From the NCBI GenBank assembly GCA_021844725.1, contig JAKBSX010000192.1:1-6181 (forward strand): a stretch of 6,181 nt of DNA, read 5' to 3'. The translations under genes were made by a program, and so were the position numbers. Positions 1 through 6,029 of the stretch are shown here, one piece after another; positions within the stretch are counted from its first letter, which is position 1, and the number at the start of each line of letters is the position of its first letter. This DNA is from Actinomycetes bacterium (GTDB lineage Bacteria > Actinomycetota > Acidimicrobiia > Acidimicrobiales > Acidimicrobiaceae). The notes under the pieces are model-generated. The model was not told the origin of the DNA. It searched no databases and saw only the letters and a list, made by a program, of their open reading frames with translations.

Positions 1-1018
1 GGAAAGTCAGAACCTGAAATCGATATATTAGCATTATAGCCAGCCCATAATGTGCTAACAGGGGCACACACCATAGGTAATATGATGATGAGGGACCAGA
101 TCAAGCACCATATTCAAGACAGCGGGTGAACTAGAGAGGGCCAGATCATAGTAGAAGGACCTGAAATCGTCCATGATATCTTTACTGGTTTTGCCGTATA
201 TCAGTTCCGTAGGCTCTGTGGCTCGCGATGTAGTTGCAACCCGGGAAATCAGATACGGGAGCGACCCTCCCGCATGGGAGAGAATCTTTCGGCAATTGGG
301 ATATTTCTGCGTCACGTTGGCAATAATCAAATCAACAGCCGTGCGGGTAGTTTCGTGGGGATAATCAATGGCTGGTTGTGGAAGGATTGGGTTTGTCCAG
401 GTGGTGTTCACTGGGTGCGTGGGATGCACAAAGACCACTGCCTTTCGCGCGTCGAGGTCTTCCCAGATGGGAGTGAAGAGACTGTGGCCTAGGTAGTTAT
501 TCCCATCTCCGTACCTCGTAAATAAAGTAACACCGTCGGCCTTCAGGACATCCAGTGCGTATTCAATCTCAGATAGGGCTCCAGGTATATCTGTAAGTGA
601 AGGGAGAGTCGCAAAGAAACCAAATGAGTTCGGGTGCTGCTGGCGGAGACCGGCAGCGTACTCATTTACCTGCCTGGCTAGAACCCGTGCTGATTCTGTA
701 TCAGGAGAAATGGATGCACCAGGTGCTGTTAGTGACAGGATTGCCTTCTGGATTCCATTGCTTGCCATGTTCTGCAAGGATGCTTCAGGGCTCCAATCTG
801 GGGTTGGCCAGCCGGATGGATCGCCACCAGCTTCTTCCAATGCTACGCTCGGTCAACATAGGTCTTTCCAATGCAATGTCAGCGGACGAACCAGCTTTGT
901 ATACCCGAGGCAGGAAATGATGATGCGTGTCGATTTTATACGGTAAATGTGGCTGGACACTGGCTAGTCCAATACCGGCCAACACATGTATACAGACAGG
1001 GACGGCAATGAATCTCAT
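1..1018 (-). CDS. ACMSD-type amidohydrolase / aromatic acid decarboxylase, 6-methylsalicylate decarboxylase-like (3' end outside window)
   Basis: The coding parts are exon 1 (1018-892), exon 2 (842-72) and the start of exon 3 (13-1). Joined, they give one frame of 304 residues that continues past the left edge. Family (established): TIM-barrel metal enzymes that decarboxylate aromatic or related acids without oxidation, such as fungal 6-methylsalicylate decarboxylase, which gives m-cresol. Seen: DTHHHF at residues 30-35 supplies the HxH metal pair (H32, H34); GGDPSGWPTPDW at 48-59 is typical of this subfamily; VHPTHP supplies H182; SHAGG supplies H232; GSDFP, formed across intron 2, supplies the metal/catalytic Asp D302. 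The ATG at 1018 has A at -3 and precedes a hydrophobic leader (about residues 3-21) resembling a signal peptide. NTT (188) and NVT (218) are possible glycosylation sites. The gene is divergent from the Tubby-like gene. The substrate is not provable here; salicylate or gamma-resorcylate decarboxylase are alternatives. Family assignment is firm, the exact reaction is not. Confidence 0.88.
14..71 (-). other. Intron 2 of the amidohydrolase gene (58 nt, phase 1)
   Basis: The donor is GTGTGT, the branch point is GCTAAT and the acceptor is TTTCAG. Splicing turns HITYG followed by a premature stop (VCPC-stop) into HITYGSDFP, the conserved metal/catalytic Asp motif of the family. The apparent stop at 55-57 is therefore intronic, and the protein is not truncated there. 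Confidence 0.92.
843..891 (-). other. Intron 1 of the amidohydrolase gene (49 nt, phase 1)
   Basis: The donor is GTTCGT and the acceptor is CGTAG, with TTGAC near the 3' end as a possible branch point. Removing it joins VYKA to ALEEAGGDPSGW, which is the continuous conserved sequence of the family. Without splicing, the frame runs into an unrelated sequence and the HxH motif is cut off from the catalytic barrel. Confidence 0.9.
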
Positions 1019-1100
1019 ATTAAGACGCTTTGGTATGTGCTTAGAGGTTTTGGTTTGGTAAGACTACAGAAAGCCCGTGCCAGCAAGAGCCTGGACCCTT

Positions 1101-1132
1101 CTTATATTATCTGACACCGTCCTGCCGGCTAA
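1101..1132 (-). promoter_or_regulatory. Putative core promoter elements of the amidohydrolase gene
   Basis: On the minus strand, ATAATATAAG (1110-1101) lies about 85 nt upstream of the ATG and is a plausible TATA-like element. It overlaps an AGATAA (1112-1107), which matches the GATA-factor (AreA-type) consensus HGATAR. A GGCTAA occurs on the plus strand at 1127-1132. These are consensus matches only; single short motifs occur often by chance. Confidence 0.4.
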
Positions 1133-1370
1133 GAGCTGAATGGTACAACAGCCGAGGACAGTCGCAACAATTCATCACAATTGGCTGATGCATTCCGATT
1201 TCTCATATTTCGGAGTAGATTCCGGCATGATTTCCCCAACATCCCCACGGTCTTCGCCTTCCCCATAATTCCCCGCTTTCTCGGGAGAGGAACCTAAAAA
1301 TGGACAAATAGCCTTCCTGTTGGTACGCTCGGAGGACAGGATTCTTGATTTCCCCTTTCCTTTCGGGTCA

Positions 1371-1390
1371 CATTCCGGGATACGGGAATG
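1371..1390. repeat. Inverted repeat CATTCC-N8-GGAATG
   Basis: Two perfect 6-base arms flank an 8-base centre. About 155 bases to the left, CGG-N8-CCG (1211-1224) has the layout of a Zn2Cys6 regulator site, with inverted CGG triplets. Both lie within about 375 bases upstream of the amidohydrolase start. A regulatory role is inference only. Confidence 0.4.
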
Positions 1391-1875
1391 GTTTGTTCTG
1401 GTTTTAACAGCATATCCAATATCTGTGGTCTAATACTACTCTACTGCTATCAGACGCCGATGTTGATGACACGGTTATCGATAGGGTGCTCGCACAACGC
1501 GAGTGCTTTTTCCATTCTTCCACCTAAACATTTGCTGTCATCACCGCTGCAACGGGATAGCCATAGACAGGTAGGAAGCAGCACTTGATACCAGCAAGCA
1601 ACAATCGTCAGGGACCTGCATGTTAACTGACCAAAGTCAAATGTTTGATACGGCAGAGCTGTGTATTCCCTGTCTTATTTTCAGCCAAAGAATCTTTACA
1701 GGAAAAACAGCTGTATTCTACACATGCCACAGGGTCGGCGAATAACATAACCTACCATACAAATTCGTCGGGTTTTGCTACACTACAACAATGCAGCACT
1801 GCTGGCAGTCCGCACAGTTTCAGTCTCTCTCTATCCGGCAATCAAAGCTCCTGGGCTGAACTTGGAACACCCCCA

Positions 1876-1887
1876 TGAGAGCTCTCA
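1876..1887. repeat. 12-base perfect palindrome TGAGAGCTCTCA
   Basis: This is a perfect dyad in the middle of the intergenic region. Its function is unknown; it could bind a dimeric regulator or be chance. Confidence 0.4.
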
Positions 1888-2115
1888 CGGGACCTCAGAA
1901 GCCATCGCCTGCCGTATCAAAGAGCTGTGCGGATACCGAGCATTATTCTGGTCAGTTTCACCTCATCAAGGGCGACAAGCTGCCTTTAATCATGGAACGG
2001 GCCGCAAATATTAATTACTCTTGAGGCTTCCCGTTGCGCTGTTAAATGCCCATCACTACATCTGAATTCCTTTGCCAATCAAACTTTCGTCACTTTCCTG
2101 GGGATCTTCATGCTT

Positions 2116-2130
2116 ATCCATGGCATGGAT
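2116..2130. repeat. Inverted repeat ATCCATG-G-CATGGAT
   Basis: Seven-base perfect arms surround a single central base, about 400 bases upstream of the Tubby-like gene. The left arm extends leftwards into TTATCC, a GATA-type match on the minus strand. Function is unknown. Confidence 0.45.
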
Positions 2131-2364
2131 GATGCTCTGCCCACGTGTTAGCGGTATTGGCAACGTTCCTTTTCTGCGCCGATCTATCTACCATCAACGT
2201 CATAATAGCCGGTTCTGACAAGGCTGAGTCTCCAGCACTACGAGTCAGCCAATAGGAAGAACCTGCCGAACTGACCATCTGTCATCTCTTCAAAGGACTT
2301 AACAAGGAATAAGCATGATGAATGGGGCGGTGGCTGAGACTCGGGCCCGCTGGGCTGTGGAAGT

Positions 2365-2376
2365 GCCCCATGGGGC
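2365..2376. repeat. 12-base perfect palindrome GCCCCATGGGGC
   Basis: This GC-rich perfect dyad lies just upstream of the proximal CCAAT box and about 140 bases before the Tubby-like start codon. It sits where a dimeric regulator could act, but no known factor is assigned. Confidence 0.45.
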
Positions 2377-2514
2377 CGAAATGGAACCAATTAGGGCTGG
2401 CCTGATCCATAGTGCAGGAAAGCAGGCACTCCATCACATTATTTAAGAGTGGAAGACCCTGATTATAATCTTGCATAACGTTACAACTATCCAAATCTAT
2501 AATACACAACCATC

Positions 2515-3153
2515 ATGTCCGATATCCTTCAAACATACAACAACCTCCAACCCGAAAAGCCCGGAAACCAGCATGGCAAGCCACGCATCCTCGAGGTGAA
2601 ATTCACCAGCTGGAGCAAGCGACACCTCCGCATAACAGAAGGCTCCATCGAGGGCCCCCTCGTCTACGCCGCCGACCTGCACAAACGCAAGCCCAACATC
2701 GTCTTCCAAGCCACCGGCACCTCGCAAGTCCCCGCAACAGTCTCATTCCACACCTGGTCCAGCGCCATCGACATCAGCATCGACGGGGACAAGACCACCT
2801 CGCGCACAACGCGTGTCCTGAAGAGCGACCGTGAATTCGCGTCGCGCGGGCTGGCGGGGCGCACGCTGACATGGAAACGCAAGTCGTACCTGTCGTTCTC
2901 GAGTGACTTTGAGTGTGTGGATCCGGCCGGGAAGGTTTTGGCTACGTTCTACTCGCATAAGGGGATTTCGATGACGAGGACGGGGAGGTTTCAGATTGTT
3001 GGGCCTGAGGTGTTGGGGAGTAAAAGGGCTATGGACGAGGTTATTGTTAGCGGGATTGCGCATGTCTATCTGGAGTATATTGCGCGTTCTTCTGCGGCTG
3101 GGGCTGGGGCTGCTGGTGGAGGAGCTGCTGGTGGTGGTGGTGGTGGTTGTTAG
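2515..3153 (+). CDS. Tubby C-terminal-like (LURP-one-related) domain protein with Ala/Gly-rich tail
   Basis: A single uninterrupted frame of 212 residues ends in TAG. The ATG at 2515 has A at -3, and both a TATA-like element and a CCAAT box lie upstream. Seen: no signal peptide or membrane segment. Residues about 26-190 are strand-rich, with SYLSFSSDFECVDPAGKVLA (124-143) followed by a Gly/Arg strand (GRFQIV, 157-162) and a final hydrophobic segment, DEVIVSGIAHVYLEYIARS (174-192). That order (DxxGxVLA strand, middle strand, C-terminal hydrophobic segment) resembles fungal Tubby C-terminal-like proteins; this is recognition by pattern, not a search result. Such domains form a beta barrel around a hydrophobic helix, and most fungal members have no known function. 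Residues 194-212 are Ala/Gly only, except for the last residue, Cys. Codon choice shifts strongly along the gene, from C-rich to G/T-rich. Real coding status is very likely; the family call is moderate. Confidence 0.8.
   Translation: MSDILQTYNNLQPEKPGNQHGKPRILEVKFTSWSKRHLRITEGSIEGPLVYAADLHKRKPNIVFQATGTSQVPATVSFHTWSSAIDISIDGDKTTSRTTRVLKSDREFASRGLAGRTLTWKRKSYLSFSSDFECVDPAGKVLATFYSHKGISMTRTGRFQIVGPEVLGSKRAMDEVIVSGIAHVYLEYIARSSAAGAGAAGGGAAGGGGGGC
3130..3147 (+). repeat. GGT trinucleotide repeat, six units, coding for poly-Gly
   Basis: Six tandem GGT codons encode Gly 206-211, directly before the terminal Cys codon and the stop. They extend a GCT/GGT/GGA-rich stretch from about 3095. Runs like this can change length by slippage, so the tail may vary between strains without breaking the frame. 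Confidence 0.9.
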
Positions 3154-3414
3154 TGGGCTGGAGTATATCTTTGCACTTTCGGGTCTTAGTTTGCTTGTTT
3201 TATGCTTTTGTATTTATAGCTTTATATCCGACGCAGATTTACGATTTGAATGAACATTATCCTTTCCAGTCCGAAGAGAGTCAAATGCTCGAGAGTGGAT
3301 GATCTTTAGTCTCAATATAAAACTTATATTAAACGATACATACCGGTATAATTCTCCACCATATTACAACATATCCCCTCGGCACAGTCGTCCTCAGGCC
3401 TATACAAACTCTGC
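3154..3414. other. Convergent 3' intergenic region
   Basis: These 261 bases separate the stop codons of two genes that run towards each other, so both 3' UTRs must end here or overlap. No ORF of interest is present. The stretch becomes AT-rich between about 3200 and 3360 and contains an inverted repeat at 3314-3330. Confidence 0.75.
3314..3330. terminator. AT-rich inverted repeat, candidate bidirectional polyadenylation element
   Basis: AATATAA and TTATATT are perfect 7-base arms around AAC. Because of the symmetry, both transcripts read AATATAA, a variant of the A-rich positioning element of fungal poly(A) sites. It lies about 160 bases beyond the Tubby-like stop and about 85 bases beyond the transporter stop. 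TATGTA, a yeast-type efficiency element, occurs on the minus strand nearby (3339-3344). The function is inferred. Confidence 0.4.
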
Positions 3415-5531
3415 CTAAGCCCCCTGACGAGCCCCAGGCCCATCCTCAACCAACTCATCACTCACACCAGCCTCGTCAGCCTTGAGCTCAGGCGCAGCCT
3501 TCTCCTTCGGCGTCTCCTCGCCATTCAAAAGCGCATGTAGACCAATGTCCCGCTCGATCTTCTCCCTGCGGTCGGCATCCTCCTGCGCAAACCCGGCCTC
3601 GCCGAACAGCTCGTCCATTTCCTCGAGTGTGCGGCCCTTTGTTTCAGGGACGCAGAAATACACCCAGATCGTGCCGATTGTTGTGATTGCACCGAAGAAT
3701 ATCTGCACGTCATTAGTACACCGCTTCCTCTGGATATAGTTAAATAGCGGCGGACTCACAAAAGCACCGAACTGGCTGGTCGAGATAAACGGGGATGTCG
3801 CCATAGCGACAGCAAACTATCAAAATCAGCACGCCATCCCAAGGATCTCAAGGATTACAACCGTTGGTGGTTGAACTCACATTGTTAAGCCAATTCGACT
3901 GTCCCCCAAGACTAACCCCCTTAGCCCTCATGCCCAGCGGGAAAACCTCACTGATAATAATCCAAGCCACAGGACCCCACGAGAATCCAAACGAGATCGC
4001 ATAGATCCAGACAAACACGACCGCCGCCCAGCCAGCCGCGCGATGTGTCTCCCACTGCCCGCTGAATGAGCCCGTGATGCCGGCGACAATGAAATGCGAC
4101 GCCGCCATGCCGATCCCGCCGGCGATGAGGATGGTCTTGCGTCCGAAGTTGTCGACCCAGAGCACGGCGGGGATTGTCGCTAGGAACATGACGATTCCGA
4201 CGACACCGGTGGCGAGTAGGGAGACGGTGTTGCCGTCTAGGCCGAGGCCTTGGAAGATGAAGGGGGCGTAGTAGAGGATTGCGTTTACCTGCCGTTGTGA
4301 TTAATAACGTATTACAGAATGAGTAAAGGAGACGTACACCATTCCATTGCTGAAACACCATAGTCAAAACCGCCACAACAGTCCTCCGGAACAGCGCCTT
4401 ATTCGTAACGAGCGACAGGTAATCGTTATACTGAATCATAAACCCACTCTTGAACGACCCATCCTGGTACTGTGGGAACTTCTCCTGGACACGGATACGC
4501 TCAAAGTCGCGCAGGGCCTTGATTTCAAGAAACTCGATGCGCACCCGGATATCGTCCACGGAGGTACTGCGCAGCCGCGCGAGCGTCTGGAGACATTCTT
4601 CCTCGCGGTCGCGGTTCATCAGGTGTCGCGGGCTCTGCGGCATGAAGGCGACCATGCCAACGGCGAGGATTGTAGAGGGGAGTAGCTGGATGCAGATGGG
4701 GACCAGCCAGGCTGCGTCGGATTGGCCTTCTCCTGTGCCGCCGATGAAGTTTGTGCCGTAGCCGATCCCTATACTTGTTAGTAGTGTTCTGATGAGGCTG
4801 ATAGTGATATACTTACAGTAGGACACCATGATTCCGAATGTAATCGCCAGCTGCTGCAGGGCAACAAGGGCACCGCGGACTTCAGGCGGCGCGAGCTCAG
4901 CATTGTACCTGCATCAGTCAGTCCTGTACTGCAATAAGTAGAAGAGAAGAGAAGACTCACAAAGGAACCAGCATACTAAACGCGCCAACCCCAATACCAG
5001 TAACAAAGCGACCACCGAGGACATAGTCCTTGTTCAGCGTGCAAGCCTGGACAATGACACCGACCGTGAAAATCACACACGCAATAACAACAGTGATTCG
5101 CCGTCCAACTGCATCAGCCAGGTATCCGTTGACCATTGCGCCAATCCACGCGCCCAGCTCCAGAATTGCGGTCAATAGCGCCTGACGTGTTCCGGTCGTA
5201 CCGCTGTACCAGGGCTCCATCTGTGCGACGTTTAGTAGGGACAGCATAACAAACCATAACAAACTCGAGAGGTGCTGCTCACCCGTGCAGTAAAGGAGGT
5301 CATGGTCAGGATCTGGCCGAACATTCCCTGGTTATCTGGAGACAACCCATATCAGCTAGGTTCAACACAAGATTATGTAGAGAGAGACGCACATCCATAA
5401 ACAAACCCACCCAGCGCCGCAAAAGTCGCAATCAGCGTCGTCTTCCCATTATGGATGATACCCTTGACACCAGCGGGTCCAGCAAACTGGGCGCGCTTGG
5501 CCGACAGGGCTCCAGCGTCGGTTGGGGCCAT
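3415..5531 (-). CDS. MFS sugar porter (hexose/pentose-type transporter), eight exons, 575 residues
   Basis: Exons: 5531-5393, 5335-5283, 5220-4961, 4908-4817, 4768-4338, 4288-3881, 3816-3760, 3702-3415. The seven introns are 57, 62, 52, 48, 49, 64 and 57 nt with GT-AG ends, and joining the exons keeps one frame throughout. Family (established): 12-helix plasma-membrane sugar transporters, mostly proton symporters in fungi. Seen: GGFVYG (41-46) in helix 1; ADAVGRR (99-105); GRF (134-136); YNAELAPPEVRG (152-163); PQSPR (225-229), where the family usually has PESPR; a charged central loop (about 232-290); QQWNGVNAILYY (321-332); DNFGRK (371-376); WGPVAWIIISEVFP (429-442); PETKGRTLEEMDELFG (499-514); and a charged cytosolic tail of about 60 residues. 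The ATG has A at -3 and G at +4. GGFVYG fits the G-G/F-XXX-G pattern reported for xylose-competent transporters, but many hexose porters share it. Substrate is not proven; the promoter suggests a plant-derived sugar. Confidence 0.93.
3703..3759 (-). other. Intron 7 of the transporter gene: 57 nt, in frame and stopless
   Basis: The donor is GTGAGT, the branch point lies near CTAAT and the acceptor is GTGCAG. Splicing joins SQFGAF to IFFGAITT, the continuous conserved final helices. The intron is exactly 19 codons long without a stop, so retention would insert 19 residues (VSPPLF... to ...NDVQ) between helices 11 and 12 while keeping the frame. Splicing is strongly favoured by the splice signals and family alignment. 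Confidence 0.88.
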
Positions 5532-5632
5532 ATTAGCAAGTATTTACTCCGTACGGCAGTGCGACAGCTGGCAGATCAGATGTAGAATCAGGATCAAGCA
5601 GGACGGTTGGTAATGCGATCGGACGACCCGAC

Positions 5633-5640
5633 CTTTTATA
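5633..5640 (-). promoter_or_regulatory. TATA box of the sugar transporter gene
   Basis: The minus strand reads TATAAAAG, a full consensus, about 100 bases upstream of the ATG at 5531. A start of transcription some 30-60 bases downstream would give a short leader. No ATG lies between this box and the start codon, so no upstream ORF is expected. Confidence 0.75.
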
Positions 5641-5765
5641 ACCGGACGGCAGGCCGGCACACGCGGAGGTGCTAGCCTGCCTCTAGGTGACTAGCCAGGT
5701 CTTAGCAGGCGTGGCACCCCTGTTGACTCTGTTCAGTGGCGGACGAAGCATCACTTAACCCGCAT

Positions 5766-5856
5766 TTAGCCTGAATGCTGCGGGGAGAAGCAATTAGCCT
5801 GAGCTGCTGTGGGTGTTTCCCCGGGCGGGGGCCACTACAGCCTTAATGCTGGGGAA
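5766..5856. repeat. Three imperfect direct repeats carrying adjacent regulatory motifs
   Basis: Copy 1 is at 5766-5786, copy 2 at 5794-5814 and copy 3 (partial) at 5839-5856. The shared pattern on the plus strand is TTAGCCTGAATGCTG followed by a G-run. In copies 1 and 2 the TTAGCC end is a GGCTAA motif on the other strand. In copies 1 and 3 the G-run end is a CreA-type site. Copy 2 has a degenerate G-run (GTGGGT), and copy 3 has lost the first two bases and the T of GGCTAA. Confidence 0.55.
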
Positions 5857-6014
5857 AAGGTGTCAGTTCCAGTTTTTGACTACCACTGGCACTGAGCTGT
5901 CCCCATCTCTCTTGTTAAATTGCTGGACTGGATAAACTGCAGGAATTGATGCCTGAGGCTGGAATCTGGGGTCCCCGGATACGGTTAGCCTGGTTTCTCG
6001 TGCTTTCTCACATG

Positions 6015-6029
6015 TTAAACTCAGTTTAA
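6015..6029. repeat. Inverted repeat TTAAACT-C-AGTTTAA
   Basis: Perfect 7-base arms flank one central base, about 485 bases upstream of the transporter start. The AT-rich dyad resembles a site for a symmetric DNA-binding dimer, but no known factor can be assigned. Confidence 0.45.

Larger units (their letters stand above)
2075..2447 (+). promoter_or_regulatory. Putative promoter of the Tubby-like gene: three CCAAT boxes and a TATA-like element
   Basis: CCAAT occurs three times in the same orientation: 2075-2079 (as CCAATCA), 2249-2253 (preceded by GAGTCAG) and 2387-2391. The last lies about 125 bases before the ATG, a usual position for the fungal CCAAT-binding complex. TATTTAAG at 2440-2447, about 70 bases before the ATG, is a plausible TATA element. 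No ATG lies between it and the start at 2515, so no upstream ORF is expected in the leader. Assignment rests on consensus and position only. Confidence 0.45.
1019..2514. other. Divergent intergenic region, no gene recognised
   Basis: This stretch of about 1.5 kb separates the two divergent start codons. The open frames here (for example 1388-1588, 1645-1878 and 1775-2014 on the plus strand) are short, overlap each other, show no recognisable motif and cannot be joined by convincing introns. I saw no tRNA-like or transposon-like structure. What it holds are putative promoter elements at each end, three CCAAT boxes towards the right, and several short palindromes listed separately. Long untranslated leaders, upstream introns or a noncoding transcript cannot be excluded. 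Confidence 0.7.

Noticed and set aside
785..842. Read-through of amidohydrolase exon 1 into SIGRSWWRSIRLANPRLEP as a separate small protein
   Set aside because: These residues are the exon 2 sequence read in the wrong frame. The spliced frame is conserved.
55..1018. A frameshifted or truncated amidohydrolase pseudogene, suggested by two overlapping minus-strand frames and an early stop
   Set aside because: Two introns with proper GT-AG ends restore VYKAALEEAGGD and HITYGSDFP exactly, so the gene appears intact as far as the window shows.
1388..2014. Short plus-strand ORFs in the divergent intergenic region as real genes
   Set aside because: They are short, overlapping and without recognisable motifs, and no splice arrangement extends them convincingly.
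2497..3063. Minus-strand open frames across the Tubby-like gene
   Set aside because: They are shadows of a GC-rich coding region, with Arg/Pro-rich or low-information products and no motif. The plus frame has promoter, start context and domain support.
2996..3253. Plus-strand hydrophobic frame (Leu/Val-rich) overlapping the end of the Tubby-like gene
   Set aside because: Its apparent membrane character comes from reading the GGT/GCT repeat in another frame. There is no independent start signal.
3948..4336. Long Arg/His/Pro-rich minus-strand frame continuing past VFQQWNG
   Set aside because: It is intron 5 read-through followed by exon 6 in a shifted frame. The spliced product VNAILYYAPFIF is the family sequence.
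4909..4928. Alternative upstream acceptor (TTGCAG) for transporter intron 3
   Set aside because: Using it shifts the frame and loses YNAELAPPEVRG. The later acceptor GATGCAG keeps both.
5221..5262. Alternative transporter start MLWFVMLSLLNVAQ before MEPWYSG
   Set aside because: This is intron 2 sequence. Exons 1 and 2 upstream supply the expected first helix with GGFVYGYNQG.
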